Shown here: one piece after another, positions 51,749 through 61,492 of the stretch
Numbering within the stretch: position 1 is the first letter of the stretch
How the letters are laid out: every line of letters starts with the position of its first letter
NCBI RefSeq assembly: GCF_002155145.1
Contig: NZ_CP021323.1
Span: forward strand, 2,604,001 to 2,668,000
DNA from: Kushneria konosiri
GTDB lineage: Bacteria > Pseudomonadota > Gammaproteobacteria > Pseudomonadales > Halomonadaceae
DNA: 64,000 nt
Reading direction: 5' to 3'
Notes under the pieces: model-generated
What the model was told of the DNA's origin: nothing
Seen by the model: only the letters and a program-made list of their open reading frames with translations
Database searches by the model: none
Program-made: the position numbers and the translations under genes

Positions 51749-51783
51749 ATGCCAGTGCTGCCGATAAACGGCGGCACTGGCAT
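51749..51783 (+). terminator. Rho-independent terminator
   Basis: ATGCCAGTGCTGCCG and CGGCGGCACTGGCAT pair over nearly the whole length around ATAAA, then TTTTA. It closes the recombination module. Confidence 0.85.
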
Positions 51784-51893
51784 TTTAGAAGCTGTTAATT
51801 TTTTGTCTGGCAGGGCCTGAACTGAGGCTGGTACTGTTTCGATACAAATTTCAGGTGTGGTGAGCAGGGAGCGATTTTAGAGAATGACAAACG

Positions 51894-52045
51894 ACAACAT
51901 CACGGCTTATCACGCCAAATATTTTGCCTACAAGTTTACTCGTCAACGGCGTGGCGGATCATTTGGCGACATCCTCATTCTATGCCCCTATTGATTTTAA
52001 TTCACATCAAGTTAGTGCAGTTTTATTCGATTGCGCGTACAGCGG
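51894..52045 (+). pseudogene. N-terminal remnant of an SNF2-type helicase
   Basis: Starts with ATG 51894 and MTNDNITAYHAKYFAYKFTR, the typical opening of large SNF2-like defence helicases (ITAYHAKYFA), then a stop, and in another frame IDFNSHQVSAVLF, which corresponds to the VDLNPHQVEAALF segment. The rest is gone. It lies just upstream of the defence operon and is presumably a scar of an earlier system. The remaining 52046-52345 holds no gene I can support. Confidence 0.6.
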
Positions 52046-52345
52046 GTGATTCTGCAGCGGCTACAAGCTTGCAGGCATTACCATATTGACGATCTCACGG
52101 CTTGAGAAGGGCGTGAATGAGCTAGACGTACAGATAGCGAGCCATTTCTTACAAGCGAACAGGTCCAATGTTCTCAAGCCCTTACTCAAACTTACAAGCT
52201 GACGTAATATAGTTTGCTGATATTGCAAGCGAGCCGGCCTGGCCCGGTATCGCACTAGAACATACTTAAGTGCCAGCCCAGGGTTTTGCTGCTTGAGAAA
52301 GCAGCTTGTTTGATGAATTGCACGCTGTACTGTAGGAAACTATAA

Positions 52346-55300
52346 ATGCGAGACGTTCTATCTAGCTGTCAACCACGCCGCGAAATCTTGGCTGGCACTT
52401 TCAATCCAGAGATATTCACGGCGAGCCTGAGCCGCGTCTTAGGCGACTATCGCAAGGGCGAGGCCCGCGAAGGGGCGAGCTCGCTCTACTCTGACCCGGT
52501 GGCCTTCTTTCGCGATGCCACTCACCCGACCCAAGGGCTGTGCACCATCCTGGATAACGCCTTGGCTCGGCTGACCAACGGCGATCTGTCGCGCCCGGCC
52601 ATGCAGCGTCTCGATACCGCCTTCGGGGGCGGCAAGACCCACACCCTGATCGCTTTGGCTCATGCCGCCATCTTGGGGCAGCCGCTAGCCGAGCACATGG
52701 CTGGTATCCTTGCCCCCGAGCGCTTGCCGGCGCCGGGCCAGGTTCAGGTGGTCGGCATCATCGGCGACACCGTGGATACCCTGCGAGAAACCGCCGGTGG
52801 CGCTTCGCCCAAGCCTAATACCTTGTGGTGGATGATCGCCCAGCAGACACTTTCCACCGAGCAGCAGGCCTCGATCCAGTCGCGGTTGGATGACGCCTCA
52901 GCGCCGGCTTCGGATGAATTTTTCGATACGCTGTTCGGCGACCGGCCGACGCTGATTATCATCGACGAGATTGCCCAATACCTCTCGCGCATTGAAGCCG
53001 CCTTCCCTGGCGTAGGGGCTGAGCAGTCAGCTGCCTTCCTGATGTCGCTCTCCACCTATGCAGCAGGCAGGGCCAATGTCTCGGTGGTGCTGAGCCTGGC
53101 CTCGGCCACCAACGCTTTCGGCGACTTCAACAAGCTAATCCGCAAGCTGCAGTCGACCCACAGCATGAGCTCGGCGGAGGCCGAGGCTGTGATTCGCGAG
53201 GCGCAGCGGGGCGTGCTAGACGTGGTCAACCGAACCTCGGAGGCTACCACCCCCGTGCAGGAGGGCGATCTCTCTCGCATCATGGCAAAGCGTCTGTTCG
53301 TCTCAGTCGACCAAGCGGCGGCCAGCGAGGTGGCCTCGGCGTTTATCGAGACCTACCGCCAGGCCGGCACAGACTTGCCCGCCGGTGCCAACGATCCGCA
53401 GCTGCACGAGCGGCTGGTGGCGCACTATCCGTTCCACCCCACGCTGATCGAGTTCCTCTCTGAGGAGCTGGCCCAAGTGGAGAGCTTCCAAGGGACTCGT
53501 GGCCTGCTGCGCACTCTGGCGCGTGCCGTGCGCCGCATCTGGGAGGCTAGACTGGACATTCCGCTGATCCAAGTCGGCCATATCGATCTCTCGGATGGCA
53601 CCATCCGCAACGAGCTGCTGGGCAAGACCGAAAACAGCGACCTCGTTCCGGTGTTGGATTCGGACATTAGCAAGGCCTCCGGCACCCAGGCTACTAGCCG
53701 CACCGTTGCTGGCGAGCTCGATGTCGCCAATCCGCACCCCGATGGCTACCCGGTGCATGAATGGGCCTGGCGCTCGATCTTCCTGCACAGTCTGATCGGC
53801 CGCGGCGGCGGTCTACAGGATGAGAAGTTCGGCATCGACATCACTTCAGCGGTGTATGAAATGGCCTCGCCGGCCATCAAGCCGGCCACTGTGCGTTCAG
53901 CACTGGAAACCATCGAGCGAGAGGCCAACTACCTACGCGAGCGAAGTGGTCGCCTCTATGCCGATACCGTGCCGACTCTCAACAACATCCTGCGCCGTAT
54001 CGAGGGGAACGTGTCTCATGCCGAGGCCATGACGCGGGTCGAGCAGGTGGTGCGCAGCCTGATCAAGGGCTCCTCTGTGTTCGATGTTCATCCCAACATT
54101 GATGACAGCGAGGGCATCCCTGACAAGACTCCCAAGCCGCAGCTGGGCATCCTCGCCTTCGAGGTGGAGGAGATGGACCCTGCGCTCTTCATCGAACGGC
54201 GCGGTGATAAAGTGCGTCAGTACCAGAACCAAGTCTTTCTGCTGGCCCCTAGCACTACCCACATAGCCAGCGCCATCTGGAATGAGTCGCGCACCCACCA
54301 AGAACACCGCACTCGCCAGAACATTCTCACCTTGGCGCGAAAGGCGATTTCCTTGGAACGTCTCAAGGAAAACCCCGAAAACTGGGGTGTCAGTCATGAA
54401 CAGCTACAGAAAGGCGAGTTCAAAGATCGTGCTGCCAAGAGCCCGGCCGAGCTGCGCACCGCCATCGATGAGACCTATCGCTTCTTGATTTACCCGGGAC
54501 GTGAGGGGGGCCGTGTTGTGGTTCGGGACCTCGGTAAGCGTGGCGCCGGTCCCACTGCAGCTGGCTCCGGCGGCCTTCACCTAGAGGATGCCATCCTCAA
54601 GCAGCTGGCCGAGGAGGGCGAGCTGATTACCGACGATCGGTCCTCTACTGCGGAGACCATAACGCTGCTCGGTAAGCTGTTCTTCGATAGCCTCAAGCAA
54701 GTCAACGTCAGCGATCTGACCGAGCGCTTCGCCACCCGCCGAAACTGGCCGATCTTGCAGCGCCCGGCGCTGCTTGGCAGCGTGCTAGTAGAGGGCGCCA
54801 AGCGTAGCAGCTGGTGTCTGGGTCACATGCCTGACAAGACCAGCCATAAGCCCGATGCCCTCTACCACAAGGACAACCCGCCCCCGCTTACCGTGGATCC
54901 TTTGGATAACGGTGGCGAGGAATGGATTCTGTGCACCAAGGAGCATGCCAAGCAGCTTGATTGGCTGGTAGATATTGTACGAGACCCCAACACCATCGCT
55001 GCCTGGATCAAGCAGACTATTCAGAGCCGCGATCAGGTCGACCTCAATCAGTTGCCGCAGATTATTGAAGATGAACACGACAAGGTAGAGCCACAAGTCC
55101 TTCAGCAGCAACTGGAATACCTTTTCGCCCAGCGGCAGCTGGTGGCCTACCCACAGGACGCTTTCGATGAGAGCGGTGATGCTGATCCTGAACAGGCGAT
55201 GACCGGCGACAGCATTCCGGTAGGAGGCATCACCAATGGTATTGTGGTGCCCTACCAGACGGCCCAGGCTCGCGGCTGGATCACCAAGCCCAAGGTGCAA

Positions 55301-55612
55301 AACCGCTCCTTTGCGCTGCGCGCTCCTGAGAAGATCAAGCAGCTGTTCAACTTACTCTCTGGCACCGGACTTGCCCAATCGCAAACAGAGGTGCAGGCGC
55401 TACAGATCCGTGCGGAGACACCTGACAAGGGCCCATTCCAGTTGATGTTTAGCCAAACTAAGGTAGGCTCCCTGGTCGAGAGCCGAGCCCTGTTTGCCGC
55501 GCTGAATAATCGCTTGCGTTTCACCGCTGATAAGCATGAAGTTCGCCTGACTCTGGGCGAGCAGGACTCAAACTGCAAGTTCACCAAGATGCTCGAGCAA
55601 CTGGAAGGATAA
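52346..55612 (+). CDS. DUF499 defence ATPase
   Basis: A 1088-residue AAA-type ATPase of the DUF499 family (COG1483; related to PglY/BrxC). Walker A FGGGKTHT is at 93-100 and Walker B LIIIDEIAQYL at about 203-213, with Asp207 and Glu208. Characteristic segments include LYSDPVAFFRDATHPTQGL and YPFHPTLIEFLSEELAQVESFQGTRGLLR. It is the first gene of a seven-gene unit with little spacing; a weak site (GGAAAC) precedes ATG 52346. In related systems such proteins are large regulatory or DNA-sensing ATPases beside a DUF1156 methylase. Confidence 0.88.
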   Translation: MRDVLSSCQPRREILAGTFNPEIFTASLSRVLGDYRKGEAREGASSLYSDPVAFFRDATHPTQGLCTILDNALARLTNGDLSRPAMQRLDTAFGGGKTHTLIALAHAAILGQPLAEHMAGILAPERLPAPGQVQVVGIIGDTVDTLRETAGGASPKPNTLWWMIAQQTLSTEQQASIQSRLDDASAPASDEFFDTLFGDRPTLIIIDEIAQYLSRIEAAFPGVGAEQSAAFLMSLSTYAAGRANVSVVLSLASATNAFGDFNKLIRKLQSTHSMSSAEAEAVIREAQRGVLDVVNRTSEATTPVQEGDLSRIMAKRLFVSVDQAAASEVASAFIETYRQAGTDLPAGANDPQLHERLVAHYPFHPTLIEFLSEELAQVESFQGTRGLLRTLARAVRRIWEARLDIPLIQVGHIDLSDGTIRNELLGKTENSDLVPVLDSDISKASGTQATSRTVAGELDVANPHPDGYPVHEWAWRSIFLHSLIGRGGGLQDEKFGIDITSAVYEMASPAIKPATVRSALETIEREANYLRERSGRLYADTVPTLNNILRRIEGNVSHAEAMTRVEQVVRSLIKGSSVFDVHPNIDDSEGIPDKTPKPQLGILAFEVEEMDPALFIERRGDKVRQYQNQVFLLAPSTTHIASAIWNESRTHQEHRTRQNILTLARKAISLERLKENPENWGVSHEQLQKGEFKDRAAKSPAELRTAIDETYRFLIYPGREGGRVVVRDLGKRGAGPTAAGSGGLHLEDAILKQLAEEGELITDDRSSTAETITLLGKLFFDSLKQVNVSDLTERFATRRNWPILQRPALLGSVLVEGAKRSSWCLGHMPDKTSHKPDALYHKDNPPPLTVDPLDNGGEEWILCTKEHAKQLDWLVDIVRDPNTIAAWIKQTIQSRDQVDLNQLPQIIEDEHDKVEPQVLQQQLEYLFAQRQLVAYPQDAFDESGDADPEQAMTGDSIPVGGITNGIVVPYQTAQARGWITKPKVQNRSFALRAPEKIKQLFNLLSGTGLAQSQTEVQALQIRAETPDKGPFQLMFSQTKVGSLVESRALFAALNNRLRFTADKHEVRLTLGEQDSNCKFTKMLEQLEG

Positions 55613-55621
55613 ACACCGCCG

Positions 55622-56254
55622 ATGGCCACGACCGCGAATAAAGCGGCCCCCCGCGGGCGTCTCAAAAGTTCACAGGCTGATGAAGCGCAGCTGACTAAGC
55701 TAGCCAGGCGTTCGCCCTATGTGCTGCGGCTGACGCGCCACAAGGATTTGCCGTCCCCGGTGCTGATTATCAAGGAGCGTATCGCCCCGGAGGACCGTGA
55801 CGATACCGAAGGGCTGACCAACCCACGCGCCAAGCACGTTGAGCGAGGCACCCTGCACGGCGAAGGCGTGCGCGCCTGTCTGCCGGTTCTCAAACGCATC
55901 CTCGAAGAGGTAAAGGACGAGCAAGGTATACCCTTGGGCTTAGAGAGCTATATGTCTTCTCAAGGGCTCAAGCACACCGACCTCAACTTCCCCTTGGATG
56001 AGGCGGCCGGCGCGCGTCTGGCGCTGTTTTTTCGTCTGCAGACCAAGGTGAAGGACGTCGACCGCATCGAGCTGATCGGCCGACGGGTGGCGATGTTCTC
56101 CCGGGAAGAGGCCGTCTACTGGCTGGCCAACGTGACCGCTGCCGACCCGGTGCTGCGTAGCTGGGCCACCAGTGGGTTGCGTATGCTGCTATGCGGCGAG
56201 GCCGGTGACAGACGCGTGCCGCGTATCTTGGAGAAAGTGCGCACCCGTGGCTGA
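55622..56254 (+). CDS. Small unknown protein of the DUF499 operon
   Basis: A 210-residue soluble protein starting 9 bases after the DUF499 gene. It has a disordered basic N-terminus and an alpha/beta body ending with SREEAVYWLANVTAADP and RRVPRILEKVR. Genes of this size at this position between DUF499 and DUF1156 recur in such operons (I believe DUF7680- or DUF3780-like), but the match could not be verified and the DUF3780 opening motif is not seen. The role is probably as an adaptor within the complex. Confidence 0.65.
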   Translation: MATTANKAAPRGRLKSSQADEAQLTKLARRSPYVLRLTRHKDLPSPVLIIKERIAPEDRDDTEGLTNPRAKHVERGTLHGEGVRACLPVLKRILEEVKDEQGIPLGLESYMSSQGLKHTDLNFPLDEAAGARLALFFRLQTKVKDVDRIELIGRRVAMFSREEAVYWLANVTAADPVLRSWATSGLRMLLCGEAGDRRVPRILEKVRTRG

Positions 56255-56387
56255 AGGATAGAAGTCGATGTGGCTTGCAGAGCGGGCCGGAAAAGGCGGC
56301 TTAGCCGGGCCATGAACTGCAGCGCCAAGAATGTATGATCAGCTAGGCCAGTTGCTTGGCTGTCGCCTTGTTAGAGGAAGCAACAGT

Positions 56388-59300
56388 ATGAATGTCATCG
56401 AATCAGGCCTGACTACTACCAGCATGCCGAGTACCAGCACCCCCCAGTCATTGATAGACGATCAGCGCCTGATCGAAGCCGGGTTTCCTTGTCATCAGGT
56501 AGGCCCAGAAACGCAACGTGAGCAGAGTGTTGGTGATCAGCCCCCGACGCATCGTTTGCACGTTTGGTGGGCACGCAGACCACTAGTGCCAAGCCGTGCA
56601 GCTATTATGGCGTCGTTGTTGCCTGCAGATACGGATTCCGAAGAATTTGTGAAGGCGTTAGGAGTTCGTTTAAAGGTAGCTGATGTTGGTGGTGTTGGCT
56701 GGGTGCTAGACGAAGCCAAGCTGCGTGATCGCGTCGTAAGTATAGATGGCCGTGCCACGTTGGAAGTAGACGGCGTGATTCATCGTGCTTTGATCAAAGC
56801 TGACGAAGAGCGTGCTGATCAGCGCTTAATGATTCACCAAGTGCTTGAAAAGTCACCTGAATTAGCGGAAGAAGAGACGATCCAAAAATGGCAGCAATTA
56901 GCCCAGCAATTTCCCTACTTACCTCAGTTAGGTGAGCGGCTACACGTTCATGAAGAGATGGGTGATCCTGCTTGGTTCAAAGAGTTAATGGAGCTTGCCA
57001 AGAAAGCGGGTGTGCGAGTGCCAAATCTTTACGGTTATGACCGCGCTTATCACAACAAAACTCCACTTACCAAAGATTCCAAAGTTATTCTTGACCCAAC
57101 TTCTGGAGGTGGCTCGATTCCTTTTGAGGCACTGCGCTTAGGCCACAGAGTCATTGCTAACGAGCTTAATCCAGTTGCTAGTATCATACTTAAAGCAACA
57201 CTTGACTATCCCGTACGCTTTGGCAAAGAACTGCTGGAAAATATTAGACACTGGGGAACAAAGATTGAGGAACAGTTGGACGAGCGCCTACTCTCTCATT
57301 TTCCCAGCTGCAATGCTGTGGTGAGTGCGTGCGATCCGAAACCTGTTAGCCGAGATATGTCTTACTTGTTTTGTCGCCAAGTAACTTGTCCTCACTGCGA
57401 AGGTGAAGCTCCGTTGCTAAATGCATTGTGGTTAGCAAAAAAAGGAGATCAGTGGGCTGTTTCAATTAAAACTCACCCGAATAAATCGGTACGTTTTGAA
57501 CCGTTTGAATTTACAGCTGATAAAAGAGGCCTTAATGTCGCAGATTTAGAGGCAGGGACTGTGACGAGTGGTGTTGGTCAGTGCGTTCATTGCCAGCAAG
57601 CTATTTCTGGCGATGAGATTAAACGTCAAGCTCGTGGAGAGTCTGAGTATGGTAAATGGAAGGATGTACTGTATTGCGTAGCAGGTGTTCGCATTGAACC
57701 TAAGCTTGATAAGCAGGGAAATATTCAGCGCTATGCCAGCGGTGAGCGTAAAGGGGAAGTCAAAACCCAGAAAATACGTTATTTCCGTGCGCCTATCCAA
57801 GCGGATCAGGATGCTTTGAAGGCAGCAGGGCGTGAGCTAGAAGAGCGCCGTCTGGATTTTGAAATGAAGGGGTTAGTGCCGAATGAACAAATCCCTGCAG
57901 GTAGCAAGACAAGTGAGCCCATGCGTTATGGCATGAATAGTTGGGAGGACATGTTTACACCTCGCCAACTGTTAGGCCATCTGACGGTGATGGAAGCCTT
58001 GCATGACGCAAAGCCTCAGATTCTCGCAGAATTAGGTGAAGAACGTGGCCGAGCCGTCATTACATATTTGCAGTTTGCCATTGATAAAGTAGTTGATTAC
58101 AACTCAAAGCAAACACGTTGGCATTTTTCTCGGGGAGTTCTTGTTGGAACTTTTGGTCGGCATGACTTTTCGCTCAAATGGACATTCGGTGAAACAGTCT
58201 ATGCAGGCTCATCATCTGGGTTTCGTTGGGGTATGTTGCAAATTCTAGATGCTTATAAAGGAATTGAGCTTCTTGTAAGGGAGCGTGCTAAAGAAGGATT
58301 GACCGATAAAGATTTCTGGCAACTAAAAGGCTCAGCTACCAACATGGCCGAAGTAGAAGCCTCTAGTGTCGATGCGGTGGTAATGGATCCTCCGTACTAT
58401 GACAACGTTCAGTACAGTGAGCTGTCTGATTTTTACTATGTTTGGCAAAAACGCACTTTAGCTGATCTTTATCCGAGTTGGTTCGATGATGAAGTGACTG
58501 ACAAGACTACTGAGGCGGTTGCTAATCCGGCGCGCGATGGTTCAACCAAAAACGCCAAACTTCGCTATGAAGAATTAATGCGCAATATCTTTGCCGAGAG
58601 TAAGCGGGTTTTAAAACCCAATGGCATAATGACGCTAATGTTTACCCACAAAAGCTCTGATGCTTGGGAAACACTGACCAACGCCTTGATCCAGTCAGGT
58701 TGGGATATTACGGCCTGCATGCCCGTAGAATCAGAGGGAATGAACTCTACGCACCAGAAAAATATAGCTGCTGCTGCATCTAGTATCTTTATCACTTGTC
58801 GGCCTACAAGCCGTAGTGACAGACCAGCCTCCAGTTGGGTGTTTGAAGTTAAGGGCAAGCTGGAAACCGCGGTAAGGGAAGGTCTGGTCGAGTTTGATCG
58901 CCTCAAGCTCAACCCCGTCGATCGCATGATCGCTTCTTGGGGGCGTGCGCTGCGCGTCTACTCTGCATACTGGCCTGTGCAAGATGGCGACGAAGACGTG
59001 CCGCCAACCCGTGCCATGCAGGAAGCGGCCCGCGTGGTGGCAGAAGAAGAGGTCAGCCGTCTCTCCGGTGGCCTAGTTACCGTCGATGACTTGGATTCTG
59101 AATCTCGCTTAGCGGTGATCGCTTTGGGCATCAATGGACTGGGCGATTTCGCCTTCGATGACGCCCTGCAGATGAGCCGCTCGCTAAACTTCCGCTTGCA
59201 GAATCGCAACGGCAACTACCGCGTCAGCGACGACATGGTGGCCTACGCCAACGTCGGTGAAAACGAGCGCGCCGCACCGCTTGCCATCAAGGGCAATAAA

Positions 59301-59546
59301 CTGCGCCTGCTCAAGCCCGAAGAGCGTACTACTTCCCGCCTAGAGAATCCGCAGACTCTGTGGGATGTGCTGGGTGGCCTGATCGTCACCTATCGCGACG
59401 GCGGCATCGTGGCCGCACGTAATTTCCTGACTCAGCATGGAAAGCACGACAGCGACGCTCTGCGTGGCCTGCTTAAGGTATGGTCCAAGGAGTGCCGCGA
59501 TGAAGAACTCAAGCGCGAAGCCCAACTGATCGACTACGAGCTGTAA
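56388..59546 (+). CDS. DUF1156 adenine-specific DNA methyltransferase
   Basis: A 1052-residue methyltransferase of COG1743. The N-terminal DUF1156 domain has HRLHVWWARRPLVPSRAA. SAM-binding motif I is DPTSGGGSIPFEA at 236-248, and the catalytic DPPYYDNVQYSE at 667 is motif IV of N6-adenine methylases. Between them lies a Cys-rich insert with two CxxC pairs (CPHCEG, CVHCQQ), probably zinc-binding. GAGGAAG precedes ATG 56388. It should protect host DNA or mark targets in the defence system. The middle 2.3 kb is more AT-rich than the 3' 700 bases and the upstream gene, which suggests a mosaic gene. Confidence 0.9.
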   Translation: MNVIESGLTTTSMPSTSTPQSLIDDQRLIEAGFPCHQVGPETQREQSVGDQPPTHRLHVWWARRPLVPSRAAIMASLLPADTDSEEFVKALGVRLKVADVGGVGWVLDEAKLRDRVVSIDGRATLEVDGVIHRALIKADEERADQRLMIHQVLEKSPELAEEETIQKWQQLAQQFPYLPQLGERLHVHEEMGDPAWFKELMELAKKAGVRVPNLYGYDRAYHNKTPLTKDSKVILDPTSGGGSIPFEALRLGHRVIANELNPVASIILKATLDYPVRFGKELLENIRHWGTKIEEQLDERLLSHFPSCNAVVSACDPKPVSRDMSYLFCRQVTCPHCEGEAPLLNALWLAKKGDQWAVSIKTHPNKSVRFEPFEFTADKRGLNVADLEAGTVTSGVGQCVHCQQAISGDEIKRQARGESEYGKWKDVLYCVAGVRIEPKLDKQGNIQRYASGERKGEVKTQKIRYFRAPIQADQDALKAAGRELEERRLDFEMKGLVPNEQIPAGSKTSEPMRYGMNSWEDMFTPRQLLGHLTVMEALHDAKPQILAELGEERGRAVITYLQFAIDKVVDYNSKQTRWHFSRGVLVGTFGRHDFSLKWTFGETVYAGSSSGFRWGMLQILDAYKGIELLVRERAKEGLTDKDFWQLKGSATNMAEVEASSVDAVVMDPPYYDNVQYSELSDFYYVWQKRTLADLYPSWFDDEVTDKTTEAVANPARDGSTKNAKLRYEELMRNIFAESKRVLKPNGIMTLMFTHKSSDAWETLTNALIQSGWDITACMPVESEGMNSTHQKNIAAAASSIFITCRPTSRSDRPASSWVFEVKGKLETAVREGLVEFDRLKLNPVDRMIASWGRALRVYSAYWPVQDGDEDVPPTRAMQEAARVVAEEEVSRLSGGLVTVDDLDSESRLAVIALGINGLGDFAFDDALQMSRSLNFRLQNRNGNYRVSDDMVAYANVGENERAAPLAIKGNKLRLLKPEERTTSRLENPQTLWDVLGGLIVTYRDGGIVAARNFLTQHGKHDSDALRGLLKVWSKECRDEELKREAQLIDYEL

Positions 59547-59558
59547 GGAGAGTGGCCC

Positions 59559-60953
59559 ATGCTCACTGAGCTGCGATTGCAGAACTTCAAGGCCTGGGGG
59601 GATACCGGGCCCATGCGTTTGGCGCCGTTGACGGTGATTTTTGGCACTAATAGCTCGGGAAAATCGAGCTTGGGTCATCTGCTGATGGCACTTAAGCAAA
59701 CTGTAATGCTGGCTGATTATAAGCGCTCTTTGCATCTAGGAGATAACAAATCGTTGATTGACTTGGGTACTTATGAAGATTGTGTATATGGGCGTGACGT
59801 TACCTTGCCAGTCGAATTTGAACTCCGGTGGAAGCTTAATCGCGCTTTGAGTATCAAAAATATTTTCGATACCTCTCAAGTGTATCAAGGCAGAGAGTTG
59901 GGCCTGCATACCAAAATTGAGCCTAGTGAGATGCTGCAGCCCGAGACACATCGGTTTGATTACTCGCTATGGAATAATAAAGAAAAAACTTTAAACATTT
60001 CTCATGGGCTGGAGGGCGATAAGGCTTTTTTGGAATGCGAACCTCTGAAGTTGGTGCGGGCGCAAGGTCGCGGGTGGCCAATCGAGCCGCCGGAGAAGTT
60101 CTATCGATTTTCAGATAGGACGCTTTCTAGGTATCAGAACGCTGATTTTCTTGTTCAGTTTGTGTTGCAAACTGAAAAACTCTTAGAAAATTTTTATCAC
60201 CTTGGTCCGTTGCGGAGTCATCCGCAGCGTTTTTACTCTTGGTCAGGGGACACGCCTTCGAGTGTTGGTACTGAAGGCGAGCTGACCATACCGGCGCTTC
60301 TAGCGGCTACCCAGCAAGGTCGAAAGCTGAATCGCGGACCAAAGCAGAGTTATCAACCGTTTAATACCTTCATTGCAAGCTGGCTAAAAGATCTTGGAAT
60401 CATCCATAAGTTCAAGGTCGAACCTATTGCAGCCGGTCGCAAAGAGTATGAGGTGTTGATCCAAGTTCATGCCGGGGTTCCTTGGGTCAAGCTGACCGAT
60501 GTAGGTTTTGGCGTATCTCAGGTTTTGCCCGCTTTGGTACAGGCGTTTTATGCTCCACCAAACTCGGTACTATGGATGGAGCAGCCTGAGATTCACTTAC
60601 ATCCGCGTGTACAAGCCAATTTGGCGGATGCTTTCATCAGTGCGATCCATGCGAGGGAGGAAGGCGAAAATCGCAATACTCAGCTGATCATCGAAAGCCA
60701 TTCAGAACACTTCCTTAACCGCCTGCAGCGCCGTATTGCCGAAGGCGTATTGAAACCTGACGAAGTGGCGGTTTACTTCGTGACACGTAAACGTAACGGC
60801 GCCCACTTGGAGTCGTTACGGCTTAACGAGTACGGCGACATCGAAAACTGGCCGGATGATTTCTTTGGCGATGACATGGAAGACATCACTCAGCGGGCGC
60901 TGGCCGCCGCGCGGAAGCGCCAGAAGAAAAAGGCAAAGGAGGCCGGTGCATGA
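59559..60953 (+). CDS. DUF3696-type AAA ATPase (OLD-like)
   Basis: A 464-residue ABC/SMC-type ATPase. Walker A GTNSSGKSS begins at residue 29, the signature-like LTDVGFGVSQVLPALV lies near 315, Walker B VLWMEQPEIHLHP follows, and the H-loop with DUF3696 is IIESHSEHFLNRLQRRI. OLD and Septu-like defence ATPases share this core and need a nuclease partner. A PIN-like gene overlaps its stop (ATGATG across TGA), making a natural pair. It has no TOPRIM domain of its own. Confidence 0.87.
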   Translation: MLTELRLQNFKAWGDTGPMRLAPLTVIFGTNSSGKSSLGHLLMALKQTVMLADYKRSLHLGDNKSLIDLGTYEDCVYGRDVTLPVEFELRWKLNRALSIKNIFDTSQVYQGRELGLHTKIEPSEMLQPETHRFDYSLWNNKEKTLNISHGLEGDKAFLECEPLKLVRAQGRGWPIEPPEKFYRFSDRTLSRYQNADFLVQFVLQTEKLLENFYHLGPLRSHPQRFYSWSGDTPSSVGTEGELTIPALLAATQQGRKLNRGPKQSYQPFNTFIASWLKDLGIIHKFKVEPIAAGRKEYEVLIQVHAGVPWVKLTDVGFGVSQVLPALVQAFYAPPNSVLWMEQPEIHLHPRVQANLADAFISAIHAREEGENRNTQLIIESHSEHFLNRLQRRIAEGVLKPDEVAVYFVTRKRNGAHLESLRLNEYGDIENWPDDFFGDDMEDITQRALAAARKRQKKKAKEAGA

Positions 60954-61492
60954 TGCGAGCCGTGGTCGATACCAACGTGCTGCTGGTGGCTAACAGAGAT
61001 CATGCGGATATATCGGAGGAGTGCGTGATTATCTGCATCGAGGCGCTTACAAACCTGCGCCAGGCGGGGATAACGGTGATCGACGACGAGTGGCGTATTC
61101 TGCGTGAGTATCAGAATAAGCTGAACCCGAACCGTGGCCAGCCAGGCCCAGGCGAGGTCTTTCTCAAGCATTTGCTGCGGCATCATAACAATGCCAAGCA
61201 CGTCGCCGAGGTGTCGGTTACTGTGAGCGCCGAAGACTGGTTCGATGAATTTCCCGACCAAGTATTACAGCATGAGTTTGATCCGCCTGATCGCAAGTTT
61301 ATCGCTGTGGCTGCGGTCGATGATGGTAATCCGCCTATCCTGCAGGCCGCTGATTGCAAGTGGCTGAATTGGTGGCAACCGCTAGCCACGGCCGGTGTTC
61401 ACTTCCGCTTCGTCTGCCCCAATGACGTGGAGCGGTTCTATTCCCAGAAATTTCCTAGCCAGTCTGTACCCAAGTTTCCGCCTAATGAGTGA
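60950..61492 (+). CDS. PIN-like nuclease partner of the ATPase
   Basis: A 180-residue protein with a PIN-type pattern: AVVDTNVLLVAN with Asp7, FDPPDRKFIAVAAV with a central Asp, and ILQAADCKWLNW with a third acidic position. PIN proteins are metal-dependent ribonucleases or flap nucleases. Overlaps the ATPase stop by four bases, so the two are coupled and likely act together. Its own stop is overlapped by the RNA ligase start. Confidence 0.78.
   Translation: MMRAVVDTNVLLVANRDHADISEECVIICIEALTNLRQAGITVIDDEWRILREYQNKLNPNRGQPGPGEVFLKHLLRHHNNAKHVAEVSVTVSAEDWFDEFPDQVLQHEFDPPDRKFIAVAAVDDGNPPILQAADCKWLNWWQPLATAGVHFRFVCPNDVERFYSQKFPSQSVPKFPPNE

Noticed and set aside
55622-56254. Firm DUF3780 assignment for the small operon protein
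   Set aside because: The position is right, but the opening motif I associate with DUF3780 is not present, so it is left as unknown.
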